Source of the DNA: Petropleomorpha daqingensis
GTDB taxonomy: Bacteria; Actinomycetota; Actinomycetes; Mycobacteriales; Geodermatophilaceae
Length of the DNA: 64,000 nucleotides
NCBI RefSeq assembly: GCF_013408985.1
Contig: NZ_JACBZT010000001.1
Location: 3,038,001-3,102,000, forward strand
Direction: 5' to 3'
This document shows, piece after piece, positions 40,310-49,004 of this stretch. Made by a program: the position numbers and the translations under genes. The notes beneath the pieces are model-generated. The model was given only the letters and a program-made list of their open reading frames with translations, made no database searches and was not told the DNA's origin. The stretch's first letter is position 1, and every line of letters starts with the position of its first letter.

Positions 40310-41197
40310 AACCGAAGCGCGGCCGGCCTTCCAGTAGCCCATGACCGCCACGGCCGCCCGGTCGAGGCCGGTGTCGGCCAGCAGCCGGCGGCGCAGGCCG
40401 GTGACCACGCCCGCCTCGCCGGCCAGCCACACGTAGCGCTCGGCCCGGGCGGTGAGGACGTCGTCCGGGGGCACGTCCCACAGCAGGACCGCGGTGTCGT
40501 CGTCCTCCAGGACCGGCTCGGGGAGCGCCGCCCCGGTCACCGCGGCCGCCAGCAGCTCGCCCCGCGCGCGGGCGTCGCGGGGCAGCCAGGTGAGGCGGAC
40601 GCCGGCCGGTGCGCGCACGTCGAGGACGTCGCCGTTGCCGGGCACCTCCAGGAACACCTGACCGACGGCGTCGGCGGGCAGTTGCTCGGCGATCGCGCAG
40701 ATCGCCGGCACCGCCGTCTCGTCCCCGGCGATCAGCAGGTGGGCGCCGGCCGGCGGTCGCCACTCGATGCCGCCGGTGTCCCCGGCGAAGCGGGCGTTCG
40801 GCCCGATGAGCACCACCTCGTCGCCGGGTCGGGCGGCCAGCGCCCACGCGCCGGCCGGGCCCGTCGCGCCGTCGTGGACGACGAAGTCGACGTCCACCTC
40901 GCGCTCGGCCGGGCGTGCGGCGCGCACGGTGTAGGTGCGGATCGGGTTGCGGCGCTCCGGCGGCAGTGCCCGCCACTCGCCGTACCAGTCCGCTCCCGAC
41001 GGGCAGTCGACCAGGCCGCGGCCGGGCAGCGGGAAGAGCACCTTGATCCGCTGGTCGAGGCCGCCCGAGGCGAACTCGTCGAGGTCGGCGCCGCCGAAGG
41101 TGACCCGCACGAAGCTCGGGGTCAGCCGCTGGACGCGGACGGCGGTGACGGCGAACGGCCGGTACGCCGGCACCGCCTCGACGGTCTGGACGGTCAT
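40307..41197 (-). CDS. Siderophore-interacting protein (FAD ferric reductase)
   Basis: A 296-residue SIP/ViuB-family ferric-siderophore reductase with LTPSFVRVTFGGADLDEF, NPIRTYTVRAARP, GPAGAWALAARPGDEVVLIGPNARF (FAD phosphate), LIAGDETAVPAICAIAEQL (NAD(P)H domain) and AVAVMGYWKAGRA at the C-terminus. It is divergent from the siderophore ABC importer at 41300 with an IdeR box between, so import and cytoplasmic iron release are co-regulated. It is a paralog of the gene at 19019. Confidence 0.93.
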   Translation of the reverse strand: MTVQTVEAVPAYRPFAVTAVRVQRLTPSFVRVTFGGADLDEFASGGLDQRIKVLFPLPGRGLVDCPSGADWYGEWRALPPERRNPIRTYTVRAARPAEREVDVDFVVHDGATGPAGAWALAARPGDEVVLIGPNARFAGDTGGIEWRPPAGAHLLIAGDETAVPAICAIAEQLPADAVGQVFLEVPGNGDVLDVRAPAGVRLTWLPRDARARGELLAAAVTGAALPEPVLEDDDTAVLLWDVPPDDVLTARAERYVWLAGEAGVVTGLRRRLLADTGLDRAAVAVMGYWKAGRASV

Positions 41198-41234
41198 CGG
41201 CGTTCTCCCAGCGGCTTGCGGACCATGATCGACC

Positions 41235-41248
41235 TTAGGCTAGCCTTA
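41235..41248. promoter_or_regulatory. IdeR/DtxR-type iron box in divergent promoter
   Basis: The core TTAGGCTAGCCTTA lies between the siderophore-interacting protein (start 41197) and the ABC substrate-binding gene (start 41300). It differs by one base from the box at 19846 and can repress both directions when iron is sufficient. Confidence 0.78.
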
Positions 41249-41299
41249 CCTCACTTCAGCGGGGAAGGCCCTGCGCCGAGATCGAGGAGAACGCCAACG

Positions 41300-42307
41300 A
41301 TGCGAGTCCGCGGAACGCTGGCCGCGCTCGCCGCCCTGACCGTGCTGGTCGGCTGCGGCAGCACCGATGCGGGGGAGGGCGACGGCGGCGCGGCGGCGTC
41401 CGGCGACGGCGCCTTCCCCGTGTCGATCGAGCACACCTTCGGCACCACCACCATCGAGCAGCAGCCCGAGCGGGTCGTCGTCCTGGGCTGGAGCGCGCAG
41501 GACGTCGTCTACTCGCTGGGCGTCACCCCGGTCGGCATGCCGTCCTTCCCGTACGGCGGCGGGGACGACGGCGTCCTGCCGTGGGACGACGAGTACTACG
41601 ACGCGGCGGAGACCACCCTGCTCGACACCGCCGACGGCCCGCCGCTGGAGAAGATCGCCGCGCTGCGGCCCGACGTGATCCTCGCGCCGTACGAGGGCTT
41701 CGACGAGGGCACCTACGAGGACCTCTCGAAGATCGCCCCGACCGTGGCCTACCCGGGCGAGGCCTGGACGACGCCGTGGGACGAGCAGACCCGCATCATC
41801 GGCACGGCGCTCGGCAAGAGCGCGGAGGCCGAGAAGCTGATCGACGACACGAACGCCGCCGTGCAGCAGATCGCCGACGAGCACCCCGAGTTCGCCGACC
41901 TGACGTTCGCCTACACGAGCATGGGCGCCGACCGGCTCTCCCTGTACCTGGCCTCGGACCCGCGGGTGCAGCTGATCGAGAAGCTCGGGCTCACCCTCGA
42001 CCCCAGCGTCGAGACCCTCGCCGGCAGCGGGGACGCGGGCACCTTCTACTCGGAGATCTCCCTGGAGAAGGCGCCGGAGATCGCCGCCGACGTCGTCATC
42101 GGCTTCGCCGACGGGATCAGCGCCGACGAGGTCGAGGCGCTGCCGGTCTACGCCCAGGTGCCGGCGATCCAGCGCAACTCGGCCGTCATCGTCGACGACC
42201 AGGAGGTCGCGGCCGGGATGAGCGCGGTCAGCGTGCTGTCCATCCCGTGGGTGCTGGACAAGCTCGTGGGCCGGCTGACCACCGCGGCCGGCAGCGCGCA
42301 GGCCTGA
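41300..42307 (+). CDS. Ferric-siderophore ABC transporter substrate-binding lipoprotein
   Basis: A 335-residue FepB/FecB-type lipoprotein with signal MRVRGTLAALAALTVLVGCG (Cys19) and two lobes: PVSIEHTFGTTTIEQQPERVVVLGWSAQDVVYSLGVTP opens lobe 1, ALRPDVILAPYEGF is typical, and the C-lobe includes LVGRLTTAA. It binds ferric siderophore outside the membrane and delivers it to the permease pair. GAGGAGA precedes ATG 41300. First gene of a four-gene importer operon under the IdeR box. Confidence 0.93.
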   Translation: MRVRGTLAALAALTVLVGCGSTDAGEGDGGAAASGDGAFPVSIEHTFGTTTIEQQPERVVVLGWSAQDVVYSLGVTPVGMPSFPYGGGDDGVLPWDDEYYDAAETTLLDTADGPPLEKIAALRPDVILAPYEGFDEGTYEDLSKIAPTVAYPGEAWTTPWDEQTRIIGTALGKSAEAEKLIDDTNAAVQQIADEHPEFADLTFAYTSMGADRLSLYLASDPRVQLIEKLGLTLDPSVETLAGSGDAGTFYSEISLEKAPEIAADVVIGFADGISADEVEALPVYAQVPAIQRNSAVIVDDQEVAAGMSAVSVLSIPWVLDKLVGRLTTAAGSAQA

Positions 42308-42312
42308 CCCCG

Positions 42313-43347
42313 GTGCAGACATCGGCAGCGCGACGCACGGGCGGGCGGGTCGGTCAACGCCGCGCGTTGCTCGTCGGCGGCGTGCTCGCGCTGCTGGTGC
42401 TGCTCGTCCTGGCGGCCGCGGCGAGCATCGCCGTCGGCGCGCGAGGCATCTCGCCGGGGCACGTCTGGTCGGCGCTGTTCTCGCCGACCGGTTCGGACGA
42501 CGACGTCGTCGTCCGCTCGCTGCGGGTCCCCCGCACCGTGCTCGGCGTCGCCGTCGGCGTCGCCCTGGGCGTGGCCGGCGCGGTGATCCAGGGGCACACC
42601 CGCAACCCGCTGGCCGACCCGGGGCTGCTGGGCGTGAGCGCCGGGGCGGCGTTCGCCGTGTGCCTGGCCGTCTACGCCTTCGGCGTCACCTCGGTCACCG
42701 GCTCGATGTGGTTCGCCCTGGCCGGTGCGCTGGTCGCCAGCGTCGTCGTCTTCGGGCTGGGCACGCTCGGGGGCGGGACGCCGGTGACGCTGGCCCTGGC
42801 CGGTGCCGCGGTGACCGCGTTCCTCGGCGCGCTCACCAACGGGCTCGTGCTCAGCGACGCGCAGACGCTGGACGCCTACCGGTTCTGGGCCGTCGGCTCG
42901 CTGGTCGGCCGCGCGGACGGCGCCCTGGCCCAGGCGCTGCCGTTCCTGCTCGCCGGGCTGCTGCTGGCCGCGGTCAACGCGCCGGCGCTCAACACCCTGC
43001 AGCTGGGGGAGGACGTCGCCCGCGGCCTGGGCCAGCGGATCGGGCTGGCGCGGGCCACCGGCATCGCCGCGGTGACCCTGCTGACCGGCGCCGCGGTCGC
43101 GGTGACCGGGCCGATCGCGTTCGTCGGGCTGGTGGTGCCGCACGTCGCGCGGGCGATCACCGGCCCCGACCACCGCTGGCTGCTGCCCTACGCCGGGCTG
43201 CTCGGCGCGATCCTGCTGGTGGTCGCCGACGTCGTCGGCCGGGTGATCGCCTCCCCGGCCGAGCTGCCCGTCGGCCTGGTGCTCGCCTTCGTCGGGGCGC
43301 CGTTCTTCATCGTGCTGGTCCGCCGCCGGAAGCTGGTGACCCTGTGA
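42313..43347 (+). CDS. FecCD-family siderophore ABC permease (first)
   Basis: A 344-residue polytopic permease of the FecCD/BtuC fold (about ten helices) with the family motifs [45 protein letters not shown] and [28 protein letters not shown]. The GTG at 42313 lies 5 nt after the previous stop. It is an importer channel half; its stop overlaps the second permease start as GTGA. It acts with the lipoprotein and ATPase of the same operon. Confidence 0.94.
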   Translation: MQTSAARRTGGRVGQRRALLVGGVLALLVLLVLAAAASIAVGARGISPGHVWSALFSPTGSDDDVVVRSLRVPRTVLGVAVGVALGVAGAVIQGHTRNPLADPGLLGVSAGAAFAVCLAVYAFGVTSVTGSMWFALAGALVASVVVFGLGTLGGGTPVTLALAGAAVTAFLGALTNGLVLSDAQTLDAYRFWAVGSLVGRADGALAQALPFLLAGLLLAAVNAPALNTLQLGEDVARGLGQRIGLARATGIAAVTLLTGAAVAVTGPIAFVGLVVPHVARAITGPDHRWLLPYAGLLGAILLVVADVVGRVIASPAELPVGLVLAFVGAPFFIVLVRRRKLVTL

Positions 43348-44399
43348 CGCTGGCGGTGCGCCGCGCGGTGCGCGTCGGCCCGTTCTCCGCGGTCTGGCGG
43401 CCGCGCGCCGTCGTCGTCCCGCTGGTGCTCGTCGTCGCCGTCCTGCTGCTGCTCGCGCTGAACGTCGGCCGCGGCGACTTCCCGATCTCGGTGCCCGACG
43501 TGCTGCGCGCGCTGGTCGGCGGCGGCACGCCCGCCGACCGGTTCATCGTGCTGCAGCTGCGGCTGCCCCGGTCGCTGACCGGCGTGCTGGTCGGGCTCGC
43601 GTTCGGCATGTCCGGGGCGATCCTGCAGTCGCTGGCCCGCAACCCGCTGGCCAGCCCCGACATCCTCGGCATCACCTTCGGCGCCTCCGCGGCGGCGGTC
43701 GCGACGGTCGTGCTCGGCGGCGGGGCGATCGCGGGGCTGCTCGGGGCGCTGGGCACCCCGCTGGCCGCGCTGCTCGGCGGGCTGCTGAGCGCGGCGGTCG
43801 TCTACGCGCTGGCCTGGCGGCAGGGGTTCAGCGGCTTCCGGCTCGTCCTCATCGGCGTGGCTATGGCCGCCGTGCTCTCGTCGCTGACCTCCTACCTGCT
43901 CATCGTCGGCGACCTCAACGAGGCCGCGCGGGCCGCGGTGTGGCTGGTCGGCAGCCTCAACGGCCGCGACTGGGAGCACGTCGTCCCGGTCGGCCTGGTG
44001 GTGGCGGTGGCGGCCGTGCTGTGCCTGGTCGGCAGCGCCTCGCTGCGGGCGCTGCGGCTGGGCGAGGACAGCGCGCGCTCGCTCGGGGTGCGGCTGCAGA
44101 CGGCGCAGTCCGCACAGCTCGCGCTGGCCGTCGCGCTGGCCTCGGTGGCCGTGGCCGCCGCCGGCCCGGTGCCGTTCGTCGCGCTCATCGCGCCGCAGAT
44201 CGCGATGCGGCTGGTCCGCTCCGCCGGACCGCCGCTGCTGGCCGGCGGCCTGGTCGGCGCGGTGCTCGTCGTCGGGGCGGACGTCGTCTCGCGCTCGCTG
44301 CTGCCCGCGGAGCTCCCGGTCGGCGTCGTCACCGCCGCCGTCGGCGCCCCGTACCTGATCTACCTGCTCGCTCGCGGCACCCGGAGGACCTCGACATGA
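43344..44399 (+). CDS. FecCD-family siderophore ABC permease (second)
   Basis: A 351-residue permease paralog of the preceding gene with [49 protein letters not shown] and [27 protein letters not shown]. The two permeases are expected to form a heterodimeric channel. GTG 43344 and the ATPase ATG 44396 overlap neighbouring stops by 4 nt, so translation is coupled throughout the operon. Confidence 0.94.
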   Translation: MTLAVRRAVRVGPFSAVWRPRAVVVPLVLVVAVLLLLALNVGRGDFPISVPDVLRALVGGGTPADRFIVLQLRLPRSLTGVLVGLAFGMSGAILQSLARNPLASPDILGITFGASAAAVATVVLGGGAIAGLLGALGTPLAALLGGLLSAAVVYALAWRQGFSGFRLVLIGVAMAAVLSSLTSYLLIVGDLNEAARAAVWLVGSLNGRDWEHVVPVGLVVAVAAVLCLVGSASLRALRLGEDSARSLGVRLQTAQSAQLALAVALASVAVAAAGPVPFVALIAPQIAMRLVRSAGPPLLAGGLVGAVLVVGADVVSRSLLPAELPVGVVTAAVGAPYLIYLLARGTRRTST

Positions 44400-45217
44400 C
44401 CACCCTGACGGAGGCGGTCGTAGTGACCCGGCTGGAGGCGCGGGGGGTGACCCTCGGCTACGGCGAGCGGGTCGTCGTCGACGGGCTGGACCTGGCGGTC
44501 CCGGACGGTGCGGTCACGGCGGTCATCGGCCCCAACGGCTGCGGCAAGTCGACGCTGCTGCGGGCGCTGGGCCGGCTGCTGCGCCCGCGCGGCGGCGAGG
44601 TGCTGCTCGATGGCCGGCGGATCGACAAGCTGCCCACCCGGGAGGTGGCGCGGGTGCTCGGCATGCTGCCGCAGTCGCCCGTCGCGCCGGAGGGCATCAC
44701 GGTCGCCGACCTGGTCACCCGCGGCCGGCACCCGCACCAGGCCTGGTTCCGGCAGTGGTCCACGGACGACGAGGCGGTCGTGGCGCAGGCCATGGAGGAG
44801 ACCGGCGTCCTCGACCTGGCCGACCGCCCGGTCGACGCGCTCTCCGGCGGCCAGCGGCAGCGCGCCTGGATCGCGATGGCGCTGGCCCAGGGCACCGACC
44901 TGCTGCTGCTCGACGAGCCGACCACCCACCTCGACCTGGCGCACGCGGTCGACGTGCTCGACCTGGTCGACCGGCTCAACGACCGCGGCCGCACCGTCGT
45001 CATGGTGCTGCACGACCTCAACCTGGCCGCCCGCTACGCCGACCACCTGGTCGCGATGCGCGACGGGCGGATCGTCGCGGCCGGGCCGCCTCGCGAGGTG
45101 CTCACGCCGCAGCTGCTCGCCGACGTCTTCGGGCTGCAGGCCGTCGTCCTGCCCGATCCCGTGTCCGACGGGGTGCTCGTCGTCCCGGTCGGTTCGCGGC
45201 GGGGTGCGCCCGCATAG
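44396..45217 (+). CDS. Siderophore ABC importer ATP-binding protein
   Basis: A 273-residue FepC-type ATPase with Walker [19 protein letters not shown], signature [20 protein letters not shown], Walker [24 protein letters not shown] and the H-loop [19 protein letters not shown]. It energises uptake through the two FecCD permeases. The stop TAG at 45215-45217 is part of the -10 hexamer of the next gene. Last gene of the importer operon. Confidence 0.95.
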   Translation: MTTLTEAVVVTRLEARGVTLGYGERVVVDGLDLAVPDGAVTAVIGPNGCGKSTLLRALGRLLRPRGGEVLLDGRRIDKLPTREVARVLGMLPQSPVAPEGITVADLVTRGRHPHQAWFRQWSTDDEAVVAQAMEETGVLDLADRPVDALSGGQRQRAWIAMALAQGTDLLLLDEPTTHLDLAHAVDVLDLVDRLNDRGRTVVMVLHDLNLAARYADHLVAMRDGRIVAAGPPREVLTPQLLADVFGLQAVVLPDPVSDGVLVVPVGSRRGAPA

Positions 45218-45220
45218 GTT
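45215..45220 (+). promoter_or_regulatory. -10 element TAGGTT of a leaderless promoter
   Basis: TAGGTT overlaps the ATPase stop codon and lies 7 nt before ATG 45228 with no RBS. The downstream pair is therefore likely to be transcribed on its own. Confidence 0.55.
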
Positions 45221-45227
45221 GGGCGGC

Positions 45228-46010
45228 ATGCCCGATCTCGCCGCACGCGCCCGCACCCTGCTCGACCTGCACACCGCGCCGGAGATCCTGGTGCTGGCCA
45301 ACGTGTGGGACGTCGTCTCCGCGCGGGTCGTCGCCGCCGTCGACGGCGTGCAGGCGCTGGCCACGGCCAGTCACTCCATCGCGGCCACGTTCGGCTACGA
45401 GGACGGCGAGAACATCCCGCTCGACCTGCACCTGGACATGGTCCGGCGGATCACCGCCGCGGTCGACGTGCCGGTGACCATGGACTTCGAGGCCGGTTAC
45501 GGCGACGCGGGGGAGACCGCGCGGCGGGCGATCGAGGCCGGCGCCGTCGGCGGCAACCTCGAGGACCAGATGAAGCCCCTGGACGACGCCGTCGCCGCGG
45601 TCGAGGCCGTGCTGCGCGCCGGCCGGGACGCCGGCATCGACTTCGTGCTCAACGCGCGCACCGACGCCTTCATCCGGGCCGAACGCGGCACCGACCGCGG
45701 GGCGCTCGTGGCCGAGGCGGTGCGGCGCGGCCGGGCCTTCCTGGAGGCGGGAGCGCCGGTGGTGTTCGTGCCGGGGGCGATCGCCCGCGAGGAGATCGAG
45801 GCCCTGGTCGAGGGGCTCGGCCCGCGCAAGCTCACCGTGATCTCGGTGCCCGGGGCCTCGCTGCCCACCCGCGAGCTCGAGCAGCTCGGTGTCGCGCGCG
45901 TCTCGACCGGGCCGTTCACCCAGCGGGTCGCGCTGACCGCGCTGCAGGACGCGGCCGCCGAGGTGGTCGGCGGCGGCGTCCTCCCGGCGGGCACCCGGAA
46001 CCTCAACTGA
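45228..46010 (+). CDS. Isocitrate lyase/PEP mutase family protein
   Basis: A 260-residue barrel protein of the ICL/PEPM superfamily. The metal and active-site motifs PVTMDFEAGYGDAGE and VGGNLEDQMKPLDDA and the RTDAFI loop (LNARTDAFIRAERGTDRGALVAEAV) are present. The catalytic KKCGH motif of true isocitrate lyases is absent, so it belongs to the smaller oxaloacetate-hydrolase/carboxyvinyl-type members. Substrate unknown. The stop overlaps the hemerythrin ATG (TGATG), so the two are co-translated. Confidence 0.9.
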   Translation: MPDLAARARTLLDLHTAPEILVLANVWDVVSARVVAAVDGVQALATASHSIAATFGYEDGENIPLDLHLDMVRRITAAVDVPVTMDFEAGYGDAGETARRAIEAGAVGGNLEDQMKPLDDAVAAVEAVLRAGRDAGIDFVLNARTDAFIRAERGTDRGALVAEAVRRGRAFLEAGAPVVFVPGAIAREEIEALVEGLGPRKLTVISVPGASLPTRELEQLGVARVSTGPFTQRVALTALQDAAAEVVGGGVLPAGTRNLN

Positions 46011-46552
46011 TGCTCGACGAGGCCACCCGGCCCCGGGCGCCGCGGGGACCGGAGGAGCCGGTGTCGGCGGCCGGTGCGCAGGGGCAGCGCACGCTGCTCG
46101 CGATCCACGGCCACCTGCGCGCCGAGCTCGACCGGGTGGTGACCGCGGTCGAGGCGGTGGCGGCCGGGGAGCTGCCGGCGGGCGAGGCGCGGGCCGTCGT
46201 CCACGACTCGACCATGCTGCGCAACTACCGGCTGACCGGCTCCTTCTGCGCGCAGTACTGCCGCTTCGTCGAAGGGCACCACTCGATCGAGGACGCCTAC
46301 CTGTTCCCGTCACTGGAGGTCGGCGACCCGTCGCTGGCACCGGTGCTGCGGCGGCTGTCCGAGGAGCACGAGGTCATCCACGCGGTGCTGGTGCGCATCG
46401 ACGAGCTGCTGGTCGCGATGGTGGGTTCCGGCTCAGGGGCCGCGGCGGTGGGGGAGCAGGTGCGTGCGCTGCGGACCGCGCTGAGCAGCCACCTCGACTA
46501 CGAGGAGGAGGAGCTGCTCGGCCCCATCGGCCGCCTCCAGCTCTTGGTCTGA
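46010..46552 (+). CDS. Hemerythrin HHE cation-binding domain protein
   Basis: A 180-residue four-helix protein with hemerythrin-type ligands: LLAIHGHLRAELD (first His), RFVEGHHSIEDAYLFP (His-His and Glu), LRRLSEEHEVIHAVL (His), and SSHLDYEEEELLGPIG (His, Glu). It probably binds a di-iron centre and may sense or store O2, NO or iron. Coupling to the PEPM-family gene and position after an iron-uptake operon suggest iron-linked metabolism (inference). Followed by a perfect long palindrome. Confidence 0.9.
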   Translation: MLDEATRPRAPRGPEEPVSAAGAQGQRTLLAIHGHLRAELDRVVTAVEAVAAGELPAGEARAVVHDSTMLRNYRLTGSFCAQYCRFVEGHHSIEDAYLFPSLEVGDPSLAPVLRRLSEEHEVIHAVLVRIDELLVAMVGSGSGAAAVGEQVRALRTALSSHLDYEEEELLGPIGRLQLLV

Positions 46553-46556
46553 GGGT

Positions 46557-46598
46557 GGTTTCGCGCGCTTAACCGCGCGCGGTTAAGCGCGCGAAACC
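46557..46598. terminator. 42-bp perfect palindrome between convergent genes
   Basis: The arms (20 bp each, 46557-46576 and 46579-46598) are perfectly complementary around GC, so the whole 42 bp reads the same on both strands. It lies 5 nt after the hemerythrin stop and 7 nt before the acyltransferase stop, an ideal bidirectional terminator. The CGCGCGCTTAA segment recurs in the hairpin at 51849. Confidence 0.8.
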
Positions 46599-46604
46599 GC
46601 GGGG

Positions 46605-47816
46605 TTACGCCGCGAGGCGGGCCAGGAGGACCGGGGCCTGGAGCACCGGGACCTCCTGCGGGAGGACCTGGGGCGCCGGTGCCGGCTGCTCGCTCACCGA
46701 CCGCTGCTCGTCGTCCGTCCCGGGCCAGATCCGGTCGCGCAGCCGCAGGACGGGCCGCTCGACCAGCAGCGTGGCGGCGACGCCGACCACGATCGCCGAC
46801 GCGTACTTCACCGCCTGCGCGAACGGCGTGCTCACCTCGCGGTCCATGCCGAGCCAGCCCAGCACGGTGCCCGCGGCGAAGATGTGCCAGATGTAGATGC
46901 CGTAGGAGTAGCGGCCGAGGGCGGCCACCGGCGCGGCGATCCAGCGCACCCGGGGGACCCAGGTGGCCCGGTAGGTCAGCAGCAGGGCCGCGGCCGCGGT
47001 CATCCAGGCGACGGTGAAGCCGATCGTGCTGCCCAGCGGCCCGGACTTGCCGATGACCGTGAGCACGGCGATCCCGGCCGCGAGGACGGCGAGCAGCGTG
47101 CGGCGCCTGTCCTGCAGCGCCTGGAACCGCTCCGGCCAGCGCACGCTGACCACCGCGAGCAGCACGCCGGCCGCGAGCCCGTCGAGGTGGAACCAGGTGC
47201 GCCACTGCAGCCGCACGTCGCTCACCCCGGACCAGCTGCCGAGCAGCCGGAACGCCAGCTCCGCGGCGAGCACCCCGGCCAGGATCCCGGCGAAGAGCTT
47301 GAGCGATCCGCCGCGCTTGACGAACACCGGGAACAGCAGCGCCAGGGCGAGGTAGAAGTGCTCCTCGACCGCGAGCGACCACAGGTGGGCGAAGGACGTG
47401 CCGGCGATGTTCTGCACGTGCAGGGCGTTCTGCCACAGGAAGCTGCCCAGCGACTCCGAGCCGAACAGCACCTGCACCGCGAGGAAGAGGTAGAGCACCG
47501 GCCAGAGCTTGAGGATCCGGCGCAGCGAGAACCGTCGTCCGTCGAAGGTGCCGGTGCGGCCGTGCTCGCCGAGCACCAGCCGGCCCATGAGGAAGCCGCT
47601 CAGGACGAAGAACAGGTCGACGCCGGCCCAGCCGAGGTGCTGGCCGGGCCACTGCAGGGCGTCCAGGACGACGTTGCCGGTCGGGCCGCTGAAGTGCCAG
47701 CCCAGGGCCAGCACGATGGCGGCCCCGCGGACGACGTCGAGGTCGAGACGGCGGGTGCGCGACGCGGCGCGCGTGGGCGATTCGGCGGCTGCGCGGTGTC
47801 CTCGGTCTGAAGGCAT
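46605..47816 (-). CDS. Acyltransferase family 3 membrane protein
   Basis: A 403-residue polytopic protein (about ten helices) of the OafA/acyltransferase_3 family, which transfers acyl groups to surface glycans or lipids. The catalytic-type motif RLDLDVVRGAAIVLALGWHFSG (Arg-rich start and His), LSGFLMGRLVLGE and the FAHLWSLAVEEHFYLALALLFP signature are all present. The ATG at 47816 has TACGGT 9 nt upstream and no strong RBS. The Pro/Gln-rich C-terminus (SVSEQPAPAPQVLPQEVPV) is probably cytoplasmic and variable. Confidence 0.92.
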   Translation of the reverse strand: MPSDRGHRAAAESPTRAASRTRRLDLDVVRGAAIVLALGWHFSGPTGNVVLDALQWPGQHLGWAGVDLFFVLSGFLMGRLVLGEHGRTGTFDGRRFSLRRILKLWPVLYLFLAVQVLFGSESLGSFLWQNALHVQNIAGTSFAHLWSLAVEEHFYLALALLFPVFVKRGGSLKLFAGILAGVLAAELAFRLLGSWSGVSDVRLQWRTWFHLDGLAAGVLLAVVSVRWPERFQALQDRRRTLLAVLAAGIAVLTVIGKSGPLGSTIGFTVAWMTAAAALLLTYRATWVPRVRWIAAPVAALGRYSYGIYIWHIFAAGTVLGWLGMDREVSTPFAQAVKYASAIVVGVAATLLVERPVLRLRDRIWPGTDDEQRSVSEQPAPAPQVLPQEVPVLQAPVLLARLAA

Positions 47817-48100
47817 CGTGTGTCGACCGTAAGAGCGGTTCCTGGCACGCCGCTGGCTCCGGCGTGTGCGTTCCAGTAGCTCTCCGTCATCCTCCCTCGT
47901 CAGCCGCCTGTCCCCGTGATGCGGTTCACCTCTACCCGGCCAACCGCCGCCGTACTCACTCGTTGGGGTGAGCTGGGCCGCTCTCGGGGGGCCGAACCGG
48001 CGGCTGCGCTCAAGCCGCCGCGCGCAGCGGCCGATCACCCGACCAGGTGACGCGGTGTGGCACCGCGCCCCGACGACCGCAGAGCGAGGAGGAGAGGTCG
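47817..48100. other. Divergent promoter region, acyltransferase/OmpR regulator
   Basis: 284 bp without a supported gene. It holds the acyltransferase -10 (TACGGT read leftward, 47826-47831) and an inverted repeat CACGCCG/CGGCGTG near 47850. The RBS GGAGGAGAGG of the TTG-started regulator lies at its right end. Confidence 0.5.
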
Positions 48101-48802
48101 TTGCCCGAACAGTCCGTGCTCGTCGTCGAGGACACCGACGAGATCCGCGAGCTCGTCGCGACCGTGCTCGGCAAGGCGGGCTTCGACGTCCGCGCGGTGG
48201 GCACCGGCGCCGAGTGCATGGCGGAGATCCGCCGGTCGGCGCCCGAGCTGATCGTGCTGGACCTCGGCCTCCCCGATGCCGACGGCACCGAGATCTGCCG
48301 CCAGGTGCGCGCGGAGACCGAGTGCTACGTCCTCATGCTCACCGCCCGCGCCGAGGAGGTCGACCTGCTCATCGGCCTCGCCGTCGGCGCCGACGGGTAC
48401 ATGGCCAAGCCGTTCTCGCCGCGTGAGCTCGTGGCGCGCGTCCAGGCGATGCTGCGTCGTCCGCGGTCCGTCGTCCCCACCCCCCGGGAGCCGGTCGAGG
48501 AGACCGTGCGCCGGCTGGCCGAGCTCGAGGTGGACGAGGACAGCCGCGAGGTCCGGGTGGACGGCGAGGTCGTCGACCTGACCCGCACCGAGTTCGACCT
48601 GCTCGCCGCGCTGGCCTCTCGGCCGGGGCGGGTGCTGCAGCGCGAGACGCTGCTGCGCGAGGTCTGGCAGACCGACTGGGAGGGCAACCTCCGGCTGGTC
48701 GAGGCGCACATGTCCAACCTGCGCCGCAAGCTCCAGGCCGCCGGCCTGCAGAACCCGGAGATCAAGACCGTCCGGGGGGTCGGCTACCGCCTGGTCGCGT
48801 AG
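48101..48802 (+). CDS. OmpR/PhoB-family response regulator, TTG start
   Basis: A 233-residue regulator with a receiver (VLVVEDTDEIRELV; phosphoacceptor Asp54 in LIVLDLGLPDADG; Lys in YMAKPFSP) and a C-terminal winged helix (TRTEFDLLAALASRPGRVLQRETLLREVW ... VEAHMSNLRRKL ... KTVRGVGYRLV). TTG 48101 is chosen over an upstream ATG at 48047 because GGAGGAGAGG sits 3 nt before it and the receiver starts right after. No histidine kinase gene is adjacent; the PAS kinase at 51902 is the nearest candidate. Ends before a cluster of hairpins. Confidence 0.92.
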   Translation: MPEQSVLVVEDTDEIRELVATVLGKAGFDVRAVGTGAECMAEIRRSAPELIVLDLGLPDADGTEICRQVRAETECYVLMLTARAEEVDLLIGLAVGADGYMAKPFSPRELVARVQAMLRRPRSVVPTPREPVEETVRRLAELEVDEDSREVRVDGEVVDLTRTEFDLLAALASRPGRVLQRETLLREVWQTDWEGNLRLVEAHMSNLRRKLQAAGLQNPEIKTVRGVGYRLVA

Positions 48803-48809
48803 GCCCCAG

Positions 48810-48957
48810 CGTTGATCAGGTCCCCTGATCAACGGCTGTCCTCCCGCAGCAGCGTTGGTGCAGGAGGACAGCGTTTGATCAGGGCACCTGATCACTGCTG
48901 AGCAACGCCGCGAGGGCGCCGAGGCGGCCCCGTGCCCACCTCGACGCCCTCGCGGCG
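48810..48957. terminator. Cluster of four hairpins between convergent genes
   Basis: Stem A: 48810-48820 with 48824-48834 (11 bp, loop TCC). Stem B: 48835-48844 with 48863-48872 (10 bp). Stem C: 48876-48883 with 48887-48894 (8 bp, sharing TGATCAGG/CCTGATCA with A). Stem D: 48906-48918 with 48945-48957 (13 bp). All are perfect. They fill the gap between the OmpR regulator and the convergent operon ending at 49005. Confidence 0.7.
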
Positions 48958-49004
48958 CTGAGCTGTTCCCCCGCAGCTCAGCTGCGAGCTCGTTCCCCCC
49001 GAGC

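Noticed and set aside
48810-48957. CRISPR array
   Set aside because: The repeats are a few unequal hairpins with no regular repeat-spacer periodicity and no cas genes nearby.
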